Source: Bacillus niameyensis (GTDB lineage: Bacteria > Bacillota > Bacilli > Bacillales > Bacillaceae_C). From it: a DNA stretch of 64,000 nt. Below the pieces are notes generated by a model, which ran no database searches, was not told where the DNA came from, and worked only from the letters and a program-made list of their open reading frames with translations. Each line of letters begins with the position of its first letter. Position 1 is the stretch's first letter. The position numbers and the translations under genes were made by a program. Shown one piece after another: positions 35,587-44,677 of this stretch. The stretch covers positions 1,141,160-1,205,159 of the forward strand of contig NZ_LN831197.1 in assembly GCF_001375535.1 (NCBI RefSeq), written 5' to 3'.

Positions 35587-38208
35587 CTAGCGGTTGTGCA
35601 TTTGCCCCTCAACAGAAACATTTAAAGCTCCATCCCTAATATCTACAAGAATCGTATCATATGGCCGGACTTTTCCCGCAATAATTTCCTTTGCCAGTAT
35701 TGTTTCAAGCTGACTTTGCAAGTATCTTTTTAATGGCCTTGCTCCATAAATCGGGTCATAGGCTGCTTCTGCAATGAATTTTTTTGCAGAATCTGTTACT
35801 GCTAATTTGAGATCTTGATCATTTAAACGTTCTCGTAATTCATTAACTAACTTTTCCACAATTCCAATAATATTATTTAACGTTAGAGGCTTGAATATTA
35901 CAATATCGTCGACCCTATTCAAAAATTCGGGCCGAAATGCAGCCCGTAGTTGTCCCATTACTAATTCTTTTGTTTCTTCATCAATAAGATCGCTATCGTC
36001 TTTCCTATCAAGTAAAAATGCTGATCCTAAATTAGATGTCATAATAATGACTGTATTTTTAAAATCAATTCGTCTACCTTGCGAGTCTGTAATTCTTCCA
36101 TCATCTAGAACTTGCAATAAAATATTAAATACTTCAGGGTGTGCTTTCTCTACTTCATCAAGCAAAATAACAGAGTATGGCTTTCTTCTTACTGCCTCCG
36201 TTAACTGTCCGCCTTCTTCATACCCAACATATCCCGGAGGTGCACCGATTAACCGCGAAACAGCATGCTTTTCCATATATTCAGACATATCAATCCGAAT
36301 CATTTGCTCCTCACTATCAAATAGCGTTTCTGCGAGTGCCTTCGCCAATTCCGTTTTCCCTACACCAGTTGGTCCAAGGAAAATAAATGAACCAATTGGT
36401 CGATTAGGATCTTTTATTCCTGCCCGAGCACGCAGTACCGCATTACTTACTAGCTCAACAGCCTCATCCTGACCTATCACTCTTTTATGCAAGATGTTTT
36501 CAAGATTTATTAATTTTTCTCTTTCACCTTCAACCAATTTCATAACGGGGATTCCTGTCCAACGGGAAACGATTTCGGCGATCTCGTCTTCGGTTACTTC
36601 TTCTTTAACTAAGCGATTCTCATCCTCTTGATGATTAGCTAAACCTTCTTCAAGCTCCCTTAATTCTTTCTCAACCGCAGGAATTCTTCCATGTCTTAGT
36701 TCCGCCGCTCTGTTGAGATCATATTCATTTTCAGCATCTGTCAATTCTCTGCGCAACTTCTCTATTTCTTCCCGTTTTTCTTTAATTCTTATAAGTTCGT
36801 CCTTTTCCGATTGCCATTTCATCTTCATTTCATTGGCCATTTCTTTAAGATTAGCCAACTCTTTTTGAAGATTACTTAATCGTTCTTTACTAGCTTCATC
36901 ATCTTCCTTACGTAAAGCAGCTTCTTCGATTTCTAATTGCATCACTCTACGTGTCACTTCATCTAGTTCACTTGGCATCGAATCGATTTCGACGCGAATA
37001 TTAGCACATGCCTCATCGACAAGGTCAATCGCCTTATCAGGTAAAAACCGTTCTGTTATATAGCGGTGTGAAAGAACAGCACTTGCAACAAGCGCCCTAT
37101 CATGAATATTCACTCCATGATGAATTTCAAATCGTTCTTTCAGCCCTCTTAAAATCGAGATCGTGTCCTCCACTGTTGGTTCAGAAACAGCAACTTTCTG
37201 AAAACGCCTTTCAAGTGCAGAGTCTTTCTCAATATGAAGTCTATATTCATCCAAGGTTGTTGCGCCAATACAGTGTAACTCTCCTCTTGCAAGCATTGGC
37301 TTTAACATATTACCGGCATCCATTGCACCCTCTGCTTTTCCCGCACCAACAATTGTATGAATTTCATCAATAAATAAAAGGATTCTTCCTTCGCTTTTCT
37401 TAATATCTTGTAATACCGCTTTTAATCTTTCTTCAAATTCCCCACGAAATTTAGCACCTGCAATTAATGAGCCTAAATCAAGTGAAAAAATAGTTTTATC
37501 TTTTAAACCTTCAGGAACATCTCTCCTCACAATTCGCTGTGCTAATCCTTCTACGATGGCTGTTTTTCCAACCCCAGGCTCTCCAATCAAAACTGGATTG
37601 TTTTTAGTTTTTCTTGATAAAATTCGTATTACATTTCTTATTTCTTGATCACGGCCAATGACTGGGTCGAGTTTACCTGATTTAACTTCTGCAACTAGAT
37701 CCCTTCCATATTTTTTTAGGGCTTCATATGTAGCCTCTGGATTTTGCGATGTCACACGCTGTCCCCCTCTCACTTCGTCAACTTCAACTTTTAGTTTTTG
37801 TTTTGATATCCCTTTATTTATGAGATATCGTACCAATTTATAGTTTTTATTATCCATCAATGCAAGGGCAAAATGCTCCACTGCTAGAAAATCATCTTTG
37901 AATGAAACTCTTTCTTTTTCAGCCGCATTGAGAAGATTTTGTAAATCTGAACTTAAGTATTGACCACCTTTAACTCCAGCCCCAGTAACCTGTGCCTTTT
38001 CGTCTAATTGTTGATCTATTTCAAATAAGAGCATTTCCTTATCGAGTCCATGATGTTCGTATAAGGATAAAAGCAGACTGTCTTTTCTTGCCAATAACGC
38101 CTTCCAAAGATGAACAATATCAATTTCTGGATGATCTAAGCTTACAGCTAATTGTTGGGCTTCTATAAAAGCATCCTGAACTGTCATCGTCATTTTACTT
38201 AAATCCAT
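35587..38208 (-). CDS. clpB: ClpB disaggregase
   Basis: 873 residues. Hexameric Hsp100 chaperone that resolves protein aggregates with DnaK. The order is N-terminal domain (1-145), first AAA+ domain with Walker A GEPGVGKT (about 200), coiled-coil M domain (about 395-525) and second AAA+ domain with GPTGVGKT (about 600) and [13 protein letters not shown]. The AAA+ parts are highly conserved, while the N-domain looks unusually divergent for a Bacillus ClpB. The ATG at 38208 has GGATGTGATT upstream, close to the ideal ribosome site. I see no CtsR heptad repeat or CIRCE element before it. B. subtilis lacks clpB; other Bacillus species carry it near this locus. Confidence 0.96.
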   Translation of the reverse strand: MDLSKMTMTVQDAFIEAQQLAVSLDHPEIDIVHLWKALLARKDSLLLSLYEHHGLDKEMLLFEIDQQLDEKAQVTGAGVKGGQYLSSDLQNLLNAAEKERVSFKDDFLAVEHFALALMDNKNYKLVRYLINKGISKQKLKVEVDEVRGGQRVTSQNPEATYEALKKYGRDLVAEVKSGKLDPVIGRDQEIRNVIRILSRKTKNNPVLIGEPGVGKTAIVEGLAQRIVRRDVPEGLKDKTIFSLDLGSLIAGAKFRGEFEERLKAVLQDIKKSEGRILLFIDEIHTIVGAGKAEGAMDAGNMLKPMLARGELHCIGATTLDEYRLHIEKDSALERRFQKVAVSEPTVEDTISILRGLKERFEIHHGVNIHDRALVASAVLSHRYITERFLPDKAIDLVDEACANIRVEIDSMPSELDEVTRRVMQLEIEEAALRKEDDEASKERLSNLQKELANLKEMANEMKMKWQSEKDELIRIKEKREEIEKLRRELTDAENEYDLNRAAELRHGRIPAVEKELRELEEGLANHQEDENRLVKEEVTEDEIAEIVSRWTGIPVMKLVEGEREKLINLENILHKRVIGQDEAVELVSNAVLRARAGIKDPNRPIGSFIFLGPTGVGKTELAKALAETLFDSEEQMIRIDMSEYMEKHAVSRLIGAPPGYVGYEEGGQLTEAVRRKPYSVILLDEVEKAHPEVFNILLQVLDDGRITDSQGRRIDFKNTVIIMTSNLGSAFLLDRKDDSDLIDEETKELVMGQLRAAFRPEFLNRVDDIVIFKPLTLNNIIGIVEKLVNELRERLNDQDLKLAVTDSAKKFIAEAAYDPIYGARPLKRYLQSQLETILAKEIIAGKVRPYDTILVDIRDGALNVSVEGQMHNR

Positions 38209-38267
38209 TAAAATCACATCCAATATTTAATAATGTGAATGAACAAACCTGCTAATGCGGGATAAAA

Positions 38268-38299
38268 ATAGCGGAAGTTCCTTTAGAAGGAGCTTCCGC
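38268..38299 (-). terminator. Terminator of yitW (possibly bidirectional)
   Basis: GCGGAAG and CTTCCGC, extended by TCCTT/AAGGA after one mismatch, followed on the minus strand by TATTTTTATCC. A T-run on the other side makes it usable in both directions. The bases just after it (38251-38267) match the closing segment of repeat family B. Confidence 0.8.
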
Positions 38300-38334
38300 C
38301 TTATTTTTCCCCAGCGTTGGAGTTCTAAAAACGA

Positions 38335-38410
38335 GCGCAACTCCGCAGGAAAAGCGCAAGCATTTTACCAATTTCAGTACGTCTGCCTGTCAGAGAGTGC
38401 TAGATCAAGT
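38335..38410. repeat. Possible decayed copy of repeat family A
   Basis: Contains GGAAAAGCGCAAGC and, 50 bp on, AGTGCTAGATC, which resemble the opening and closing segments of family A in the plus orientation. The core is not recognisable, so this is tentative. Confidence 0.35.
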
Positions 38411-38719
38411 TTAAGAAATGCCTAGTGCAATTTTCGCATAGCGAGACATCTTATCTTTCGTCCACGGAGGATTCCAGACGATGTCCACATCGACATCCTT
38501 AACTTCTGGAATATCCGCAAGGGCAGCATTTACTTGGTCAACAATAACTGGAGCTAGTGGACACCCCATTGAAGTTAACGTCATCGTTACCTTTGCTAGT
38601 CCTGCATCATTTAAATCCACATCATAAACAAGTCCTAGATTCACTATATCAATGCCCAGTTCAGGGTCTATTACCTGTTCTAGAGCGCCATAAAGATTTT
38701 CCTTCAATCCTTCATCCAT
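38411..38719 (-). CDS. yitW: MIP18/SufT-like iron-sulfur assembly factor YitW
   Basis: 102 residues, a single DUF59 domain. ALEQVIDPELGIDIVNLGLVY, MTLTSMGCPLAPVI with the conserved reactive cysteine, and the end PPWTKDKMSRYAKIALGI match B. subtilis YitW. Family members (SufT, PaaD) help deliver Fe-S clusters to target proteins. It lies 75 bp downstream of yitV, as in B. subtilis, and has its own terminator. Confidence 0.93.
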   Translation of the reverse strand: MDEGLKENLYGALEQVIDPELGIDIVNLGLVYDVDLNDAGLAKVTMTLTSMGCPLAPVIVDQVNAALADIPEVKDVDVDIVWNPPWTKDKMSRYAKIALGIS

Positions 38720-38794
38720 TATCTACCACTCCTTATTAATATGAGTCTACCTCTATCATACCAAACGAATATAAAAATCAAACTAAAAAGATAG

Positions 38795-39580
38795 CTATTT
38801 CTTATCATTTTCTATGAGATAATTATCAAACCAGGCAACTGTCCTGAGCAACGCTTCACGGCTCACTTTATGACCAGCGTGTTCATCAACGATGAAATCT
38901 ATATCATTTGGATGGTTTTTATAATGTTCCTGAAGTTGTTGATAAAAATCAAATGTTGGTTGGAAAGGAACGACTGGATCTTGTTCCCCGTGCCAAATTA
39001 AAAGTGGTCTTTCACTTAAGAGCCCAGGTTGAGCAGTTAAATCAAATGGCCTTAAAGCCACAAATTCTGTTTCTAAATCCTCATCAGAAAATGGCATTTG
39101 AACACCGGCCTTTTTCAAATGTTCAATTTGCGCTCGTGCAAATTTTTCATAATAGGGACTTCCCATTAACGATACTGCAACTTTAATCCACTTGTATTGG
39201 GTGAGTGCACCAAATGTAACTATTGCTCCCATTGATGTCCCGACTAAACCTATCTTTTCAGGATCAACTAGTTTCTTTTCCACAAAATGCGTTTTTAAAA
39301 CTTCCAGTTCCGATATTGTTTGAACTACAATCTTCCAAAAGTAATACATTGTTTCCTTCGGATTCTGGTTTCCAGCTCTTTCGCCATGGAGCATCGTATC
39401 TGGGAGAATGATTCGAAACCCTTTTTCTGCAAGTAAATAGGCAAAATGAAGATTATGTTCTTTAGCTGAAGTAAAGCCATGAACAAAAATAATAAGCGGT
39501 AATGTTTTATTTTTGTTTTCGTCTTTTACAATATGTAGAATTGGAATATCTTCTATGGATTCATTATGAATTTCAATCAT
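38795..39580 (-). CDS. yitV: YitV-type alpha/beta hydrolase
   Basis: 261 residues. The hydrolase fold shows the oxyanion region VHGFTSAKEHN, the nucleophile elbow GTSMGA (serine near residue 115), an acid in WHGEQDPVVPF and the histidine in DEHAGHKVS, so the Ser-Asp-His triad is complete. Cytoplasmic esterase of unknown substrate. The ATG follows AAAGGGGGAG. A promoter lies at 39640. Confidence 0.9.
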   Translation of the reverse strand: MIEIHNESIEDIPILHIVKDENKNKTLPLIIFVHGFTSAKEHNLHFAYLLAEKGFRIILPDTMLHGERAGNQNPKETMYYFWKIVVQTISELEVLKTHFVEKKLVDPEKIGLVGTSMGAIVTFGALTQYKWIKVAVSLMGSPYYEKFARAQIEHLKKAGVQMPFSDEDLETEFVALRPFDLTAQPGLLSERPLLIWHGEQDPVVPFQPTFDFYQQLQEHYKNHPNDIDFIVDEHAGHKVSREALLRTVAWFDNYLIENDKK

Positions 39581-39639
39581 CTTATCTCCCCCTTTACATC
39601 TTTAACCTTCTTCAAGAATTATTGATATTTCACTTTATC

Positions 39640-39669
39640 ATTGTATCATTCTTACAAGATTTGGTACAA
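39640..39669 (-). promoter_or_regulatory. Probable sigma-A promoter of yitV
   Basis: On the minus strand TTGTAC (39664-39669), an 18-bp spacer and TACAAT (39640-39645). Confidence 0.5.
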
Positions 39670-39726
39670 AATGTTCTCCTTTCGGAAATAGTGGATTGTA
39701 CTTTCCAGCTAAAATCTGTAAACTGA

Positions 39727-39926
39727 AAGAAAAGCGTAAGCGCCCGTTTAGCGACGTAGAAACTTTCTAGCTTCTGACGAGATAAAGGAAACACGATGAG
39801 TCCGATAGGACGAATCGATGTTGACTTATCGTAGGATGAAGCGTAGAAGTTTCCTAGTCGCTGGGCGCTGAAGCTAGATCAAAGAAAAGCTGAAGCGTAG
39901 AAGTTTCCTGGGCGCTGAAGCTAGAT
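39727..39926 (+). repeat. Intergenic structured repeat, family A (full copy plus a shortened second copy)
   Basis: 39727-39879 is a full copy; 39881-39926 is a shortened repeat of its ends (AAAGAAAAGC ... AAGTTTCCTGGGCGCTGAAG). The layout mirrors the tandem pair at 1-167 on the other strand. It lies between the divergent yitV and yitS; no gene is seen in it. Confidence 0.75.
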
Positions 39927-39996
39927 GAAAAAGTAAAAATACTTCTTAGAATTATTTTAAACCGAAATTATTATACATTATTAGGGGTGGGTTAGG

Positions 39997-40857
39997 TTGT
40001 CCATTAAATTATTTGCTGACAGTGCGTCAGACTTACCATTAGCCTATTTTCAAGAGCATAATATTAGATTAATTCCTCTACAAGTCCATTTAGATCAAGA
40101 AAACTTCTTAGATTTAGAAACAATTGTCCCAAAAAAGATTTATCAAGAAATCCGCTCTGGTAAAATGCCTAAGACATCACAAGCTTCTCCACAATTTCTA
40201 GAGGAAGTTTTTACTGATTTGGCAAAGTCTGGTGAACCCGGTTTATACATTGCCTTTTCTTCTGAACTTTCTGGAACTTACCAAACAGCTGTTATGGTGC
40301 ATGAACAAGTTAAAGAAAATTACCCGGACCTGGATTTAACGATCATTGATTCAAAATGTGCTTCTCTTGGTTACGGTTTATGTGTACAAGCAGCAGTAGA
40401 AAAAAATCAAAGAGGTCTTCCTAAAGAAAAAATTGTTGAGGAGATAAAGTTTCTCTGCGAACATATGGAGCATTTATTCACTGTAGAAGATTTAGATTTC
40501 CTTGCTAGGGGTGGGCGCCTTTCTAAAGCTTCGGCCTTTCTTGGTGGATTATTAAATATAAAACCACTTCTTCATGTTGAAAATGGCAAACTGGTTCCTA
40601 TTGAAAAAATACGCGGGAAAAAGAAATTATTAAAGCGTATTTTGGATGTGATGGAAGAACGAGGCGTTGATCTTAGCAACCAAACGATTGGGATTAGTCA
40701 TGGAGACGATGAAGAATTAGCCTTTGAAATGAAACGGATGATCGAAGAACGTTTTGGAACGAAGAAATTTTACATTAATATAATTGGAGCTGTTATTGCT
40801 TCACATGCTGGTCCCGGAACTTTAGCAATCTTTTTCTTGAATGATAAGGAAGCATAA
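39997..40857 (+). CDS. yitS: DegV family fatty-acid-binding protein YitS
   Basis: 286 residues. DegV/EDD fold; the conserved SASDLP near residue 8, TSQASPQFLEEVF and SSELSGTYQTA bind the carboxylate of a fatty acid in family structures (FakB), and RGGRLSKASAFLGGLLNIKP is the hallmark. FakB proteins feed exogenous fatty acids to the kinase FakA. B. subtilis YitS is the syntenic member. The start is TTG at 39997, with GGGGTGG about six bases upstream. A small gene follows 61 bp later. Confidence 0.9.
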   Translation: MSIKLFADSASDLPLAYFQEHNIRLIPLQVHLDQENFLDLETIVPKKIYQEIRSGKMPKTSQASPQFLEEVFTDLAKSGEPGLYIAFSSELSGTYQTAVMVHEQVKENYPDLDLTIIDSKCASLGYGLCVQAAVEKNQRGLPKEKIVEEIKFLCEHMEHLFTVEDLDFLARGGRLSKASAFLGGLLNIKPLLHVENGKLVPIEKIRGKKKLLKRILDVMEERGVDLSNQTIGISHGDDEELAFEMKRMIEERFGTKKFYINIIGAVIASHAGPGTLAIFFLNDKEA

Positions 40858-40918
40858 CATTTTTCAGTGAATAGATGGGAAGACTAATTTGCGACTTCTC
40901 ACGAAAGGAGACTTTCCA

Positions 40919-41053
40919 ATGCGCTACAATACTTCTGACAATGATAAGAAAGCAAGAGACAATCAGGCAGCGGATGAAGAAAAAAATAATCTCCGTGAAA
41001 AAAATCGTAAAGCGGGAAAACATCAGTATTCTAAAAAAACAGATCATCTTTAA
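40919..41053 (+). CDS. Very small, highly charged protein (DUF3941-like)
   Basis: 44 residues (MRYNTSDNDKKARDNQAA ... KKTDHL), rich in Asp, Asn, Lys and Glu. The opening TSDNDKKARDN and closing HQYSKKTDHL fit my memory of the DUF3941 family of Bacillus small proteins, whose function is unknown. The ATG has AAGGAG at seven bases, and a terminator follows the stop by eight bases, which strongly supports translation. It probably shares the yitS transcript. Confidence 0.8.
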   Translation: MRYNTSDNDKKARDNQAADEEKNNLREKNRKAGKHQYSKKTDHL

Positions 41054-41060
41054 TCTAGGG

Positions 41061-41086
41061 GGGAGCTATCAATGCTCCCTTTTTTT
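41061..41086 (+). terminator. Terminator after yitS and the small gene
   Basis: GGGAGC, a seven-nt loop, GCTCCC, then TTTTTTT. Confidence 0.92.
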
Positions 41087-41101
41087 ACGAATACAGTTAA
41101 G

Positions 41102-41130
41102 TTGTTCCACCTTTTCAAATCCTTTATAAT
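41102..41130 (+). promoter_or_regulatory. Sigma-A promoter of yajQ
   Basis: TTGTTC, a 17-bp spacer and TATAAT (41125-41130), giving a short leader of about 20 nt. Confidence 0.75.
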
Positions 41131-41156
41131 AAAGAAAAGCAATTGGGGGTAGAAGA

Positions 41157-41648
41157 ATGGCAAAGGAAAATTCATTTGATATTGTTTCTAAAGTCGATTT
41201 ATCCGAAGTCTCAAACGCCATTAATATCGCACTAAAAGAAATTCAAACTCGCTATGATTTTAAAGGCAGCAAAAGCGAAATATCTTTAGAAAATGATGAA
41301 CTCGTACTTGTTTCGGATGACGAATTTAAAATGAAACAATTAAAAGACGTCCTCATTAGTAAACTAATTAAACGGGAAGTTGCAATCAAAAACTTGGAGT
41401 ACGGAAAAATGGAAAATGCCTTTGGCGGAACTGTTCGTCAACGTGCAAAAATAGTTCAAGGTATTGATAAGGATAATGCTAAAAAAATTAACGCACTTAT
41501 TAAAAGTAGCGGACTAAAAGTAAAAAGTCAGACTCAAGATGAGCAAATAAGGGTGACAGGAAAAAGCCGAGATGATCTTCAACAAGTAATGAGCATCATC
41601 CGTTCTGCCGAACTACCAATTGATGTACAATTTGTTAATTATCGCTAA
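41157..41648 (+). CDS. yitK: YajQ family nucleotide-binding protein (YitK)
   Basis: 163 residues, the standard YajQ length. [18 protein letters not shown] at the start and [12 protein letters not shown] at the end are diagnostic. It has two tandem ferredoxin-like domains. YajQ proteins bind nucleic acids or nucleotides, and the Xanthomonas homologue is a c-di-GMP effector; the Bacillus role is unknown. It has its own promoter and terminator. Confidence 0.95.
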   Translation: MAKENSFDIVSKVDLSEVSNAINIALKEIQTRYDFKGSKSEISLENDELVLVSDDEFKMKQLKDVLISKLIKREVAIKNLEYGKMENAFGGTVRQRAKIVQGIDKDNAKKINALIKSSGLKVKSQTQDEQIRVTGKSRDDLQQVMSIIRSAELPIDVQFVNYR

Positions 41649-41675
41649 AAGATAATACGTTGCTGGACGCATAAC

Positions 41676-41710
41676 AAAACAACAGGCAAAAAAACTCTAC
41701 CTGTTGTTTT
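41676..41710. terminator. Bidirectional terminator between yitK and the GH13-like gene
   Basis: AAAACAACAGG pairs perfectly with CCTGTTGTTTT (11 bp). Runs of T lie on the 3' side for plus-strand transcripts, and the A-rich 5' arm supplies them for minus-strand ones. It sits between two convergent stop codons. Confidence 0.85.
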
Positions 41711-41714
41711 TTAT

Positions 41715-43118
41715 TTATTCGGGAATCCTGTTTTTCCCACGTTTCCAAGCCACGTATAAAAACAGTCCGAACAAAATAAATACAATAAAAATCGCGAGAA
41801 TGAAAAAGAGATTATATCCAGTCTCATCTACCACTTTGAAGATTTCCATTCGTTCTCTTTCAACAAAAATAGGATACTCCTTGTCAGAACTCCTAATTAA
41901 ATTATCTTCAAGAAAGCCCCGTAATTCCTTATCGTTAGCCAATTGATTTTTAGGAATACGAACCATTTGATCTTCCGTCGTATTATTAATAGCGACTAAC
42001 ACCGTATCAGACTCATATTCTCGCTTAAATACAATCATTCCGTCCTTTTCATATAGCAACTCCAACGTCCCTTTTGTTAATGCCTTTTGACTTTGACGGA
42101 CTTCCCCCAGTTTAGAAACGAAATCCAACATTTCCTGATTTGCCTGAAAGCTCATTAATGGTGTATTGTCAGGAGCCGAACTTCCATCCATGCCAGTTTC
42201 AGTACCATAATATATAACAGGTATATTGGGCTGCGTATATAAATAGGTTAATACTCGTTTCCAAGCCGAACCAGGATAAGTTTCCTGTTCGATCATCTCA
42301 CGGGTATATCTTTTTAAATATTGATTATCAAGAAAGGCTTCCAGCATAATCGGATAAGAATTCTCTTGTTGCTCCAATGACATTAAATCTTCTAAAGGTC
42401 GATCTAGTTTAGCAAAAGCATAACGAAGGGGTTCATTTAATGGAACATTTACAAGGCTATCAAATCCAGCATCTGCATATAAAGATAATTCATCTGCTGT
42501 TAAATTTTGATCTGCTGCACTGATAAAAAAAGATTCTTCATTTACATTCAATTCTTTATTGAAAAGTTTCCAAAACTCCAGTGAAAGCTCACTAATATTC
42601 ATCATTTTAAAACCATCAATGGACGTATTTTCCTTCCACCATTTCGCCGAATTAAGAACTGCATCCTCCAGATCAGAATATTCCTCTTTCGGCATAATTG
42701 GAAATTCAATGATTATTTTCATATTACGCTTATGTACTTCATCTACGAGTTCATTCAATTCATCAACTGTTCCAAAATGGGGATCAGGCTGAAAATAGTC
42801 TTTTACCCACTCTCCATGAAAGCCGCCTTCCCTATTAGCAAATATGGAAGAAAGCTGTATAACTGTAAAATTCATTTTTTGCAAGTAATCCAAACGGTCG
42901 ATAATTCCACGAAAATCTCCCCCATGAAAACTTAGAGGATCTCTCCTGTTTATATCAATATTATTAGTGCTATCGCCATCAGAAAATCTATCAATCATCA
43001 ATGAGTAGATAATTTCGTTATCCCAAGACCGCTCTTCTACTTGATCAGCCCGAACAAATGTAGAATGAACTAAAAGTAATTGAGCACACAGAATGATCCC
43101 GATTATTTTCTTTATCAA
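41715..43118 (-). CDS. GH13 (alpha-amylase) fold protein, membrane-anchored, catalytic residues lost
   Basis: About 467 residues: signal peptide (IKKIIGIILCAQLLLVHS), GH13 TIM barrel, and a C-terminal helix with a basic tail (near 437-460) that would anchor it outside the membrane. The scaffold is clear: WDNEIIYSLMIDRFSDGD, DYFQPDPHFGTVDELNELV, PVIYYGTETGMDG. Yet each catalytic region is altered. The nucleophile motif GFRxD reads GFKMM (Asp to Met), the acid/base GE reads AA in FFISAADQ, and the FxDNHD motif reads FLDNQY. The region I NH is also gone. It is therefore probably not a hydrolase and may bind glycan or another protein. The TTG at 43118 follows GGGGG by five bases and is preferred to GTG at 43130. 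Confidence 0.85.
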   Translation of the reverse strand: MIKKIIGIILCAQLLLVHSTFVRADQVEERSWDNEIIYSLMIDRFSDGDSTNNIDINRRDPLSFHGGDFRGIIDRLDYLQKMNFTVIQLSSIFANREGGFHGEWVKDYFQPDPHFGTVDELNELVDEVHKRNMKIIIEFPIMPKEEYSDLEDAVLNSAKWWKENTSIDGFKMMNISELSLEFWKLFNKELNVNEESFFISAADQNLTADELSLYADAGFDSLVNVPLNEPLRYAFAKLDRPLEDLMSLEQQENSYPIMLEAFLDNQYLKRYTREMIEQETYPGSAWKRVLTYLYTQPNIPVIYYGTETGMDGSSAPDNTPLMSFQANQEMLDFVSKLGEVRQSQKALTKGTLELLYEKDGMIVFKREYESDTVLVAINNTTEDQMVRIPKNQLANDKELRGFLEDNLIRSSDKEYPIFVERERMEIFKVVDETGYNLFFILAIFIVFILFGLFLYVAWKRGKNRIPE

Positions 43119-43142
43119 ACTTTCCCCCACCTTATAATAAAT

Positions 43143-43164
43143 GAAAAAAACCGCACGGGGCGGT
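43143..43164 (-). terminator. Terminator upstream of the GH13-like gene (end of the yisL transcript)
   Basis: On the minus strand ACCGC, a five-nt loop, GCGGT, then TTTTTTC. Confidence 0.8.
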
Positions 43165-43317
43165 CTTATTTAATCCCGCATTACGGTTAGATTGCCTCCC
43201 ATCTTTGGCAAGTAATAGATGGACCGTAAATGCCAATCTGTCCAGCTATAATGGTAAAGTCTGTTTTGATCTACTTTATCCAAAAGAAGATCGCACCTTA
43301 CAAATTAAAATTTTATC
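43165..43317. other. Gap between yisL and its terminator
   Basis: No gene seen. Near 43169 TTTAATCCCGCATTA resembles the closing segment of repeat family B in minus orientation. A segment near 43195-43240 (CCTCCCATCTTTGGCAAG ...) has weak local pairing only. Confidence 0.35.
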
Positions 43318-43689
43318 TTAAGCAAACCAGTTCCAATTAAGTGGTAATCTTGCACCAAGGTAGAATGTGGCAATAAAAGCAATAATTAATACTGCCCAAA
43401 ATATACCTGTTTTTTTCCCTAACTTTGTACGGATTAAAACCATTTCCATCATTGCGATTACTACGACACCAAACAGAAATTTCACACCATATAAAGCCGG
43501 ATCAAAATCACTGTGTTTTGCGAATAAAGTAATGCCAGTTGCGAGAATAAGTAAATAAAACACACGCAAAATCATTTGGACAACTTTCATCGCTTTCTCT
43601 TTTCCGCTCTTGTGCAAAACAATTGCAACAATAAACAGGATAAGGCCAATCACCCATGTTGTGATATGGGCATGTGTGTTATCGAACAT
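43318..43689 (-). CDS. yisL: YisL family membrane protein (UPF0344)
   Basis: 123 residues with four hydrophobic helices. The opening NTHAHITTWVIGLILF and the end GARLPLNWNW are typical of YisL/DUF1516. Function unknown. The ATG follows AGGAGGAAA. It is adjacent to yisK on the same strand, as in B. subtilis. Confidence 0.93.
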   Translation of the reverse strand: MFDNTHAHITTWVIGLILFIVAIVLHKSGKEKAMKVVQMILRVFYLLILATGITLFAKHSDFDPALYGVKFLFGVVVIAMMEMVLIRTKLGKKTGIFWAVLIIAFIATFYLGARLPLNWNWFA

Positions 43690-43780
43690 CCCGTTTCCTC
43701 CTATTCTATTTTCCCCATTGGAAAGACAATATTTTCCTCATCTTACCACAATCAGATTAAGAATCACAAAGCTTATCCCA

Positions 43781-44677
43781 CTATTTCACAATATTGTTCA
43801 ATTTGCCTATTCCTTCAATTTCAATCTCGATTGAATCACCTGATTTTAGAAAACGAGGAGGTTTAAAACCTTTTCCTACACCAGCAGGGGTTCCTGTAGC
43901 AATAATATCTCCTGGTTCCAGCGTCATTCCTTCCGATAATACAGAAATTATTTCTTCAATCGGAAAAATAAAGTGTTTAGTGTTAGAATTTTGGCGAATT
44001 TCACCGTTCACCTTTGTTGAAATGTTTAAATTTCCAGGATCAGAAATATCTTCCTTTAGGACAATCCACGGCCCTATTGGACAAGAAGTATCCAAACTCT
44101 TACCAATAAAAAACTGCTTATGACGACGCTGAAGGTCGCGAGCTGTTATATCGTTTAATATTGTATAACCGAAAACGTAATCTAATGCTTTATTTTGAGG
44201 GATATTTTTCCCTTTTGCACCGATAATGATAGCGAGTTCACCTTCGTAATCAAGTTCACTTGTTACTTGCTCATGTGCATCGATAACTTGATTATGACCG
44301 ATTACTGATGTTGGAGATTTCGTAAACACCATGACATGCTCAGGAATATCTGCTTCACTTCCCATCTCAATTGCATGCTCCCGATAGTTTTTCCCTACAC
44401 ACATAATATTCTTCTGCGGTCGCGGAATTGGTGCTAACCAATTGATTTCTTCCAATGGAAGTAAATAATCTACTTGCGAGTGATTGTTTCCCCATTCAAT
44501 TAGCTTATTGATACAAACTAAAAAATCTTTTCCCTGCTTAATCCCATCAATGATCGTAGCTGGGCAAAATATGCCACTTTTTTCAGAAAGGATATCCAAT
44601 CTCCATACACTTGTTTCTTCCCTATTCAAGACACCATAATTTTCAATGCCATTCAACTCATATGTGATGAATTTCAT
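43781..44677 (-). CDS. yisK: YisK, fumarylacetoacetate-hydrolase family oxaloacetate decarboxylase
   Basis: 298 residues. The FAH fold has metal-binding residues in ELDYEGELAI and a downstream aspartate in GYTILNDITARDLQ, plus the glycine-rich GTPAGVGKG near the C-terminus. B. subtilis YisK is an oxaloacetate decarboxylase that also interacts with the cytoskeletal protein Mbl. The ATG at 44677 has AAGGAG and lies within the end of the DUF418 gene (20-bp overlap), which suggests co-translation. Confidence 0.92.
   Translation of the reverse strand: MKFITYELNGIENYGVLNREETSVWRLDILSEKSGIFCPATIIDGIKQGKDFLVCINKLIEWGNNHSQVDYLLPLEEINWLAPIPRPQKNIMCVGKNYREHAIEMGSEADIPEHVMVFTKSPTSVIGHNQVIDAHEQVTSELDYEGELAIIIGAKGKNIPQNKALDYVFGYTILNDITARDLQRRHKQFFIGKSLDTSCPIGPWIVLKEDISDPGNLNISTKVNGEIRQNSNTKHFIFPIEEIISVLSEGMTLEPGDIIATGTPAGVGKGFKPPRFLKSGDSIEIEIEGIGKLNNIVK

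Noticed and set aside
38393-38402. GAGTGCTAG, resembling half of a CIRCE element near clpB
   Set aside because: The matching left half (TTAGCACTC) is absent at nine-base spacing, and the site is at the end of yitW rather than at the clpB promoter.
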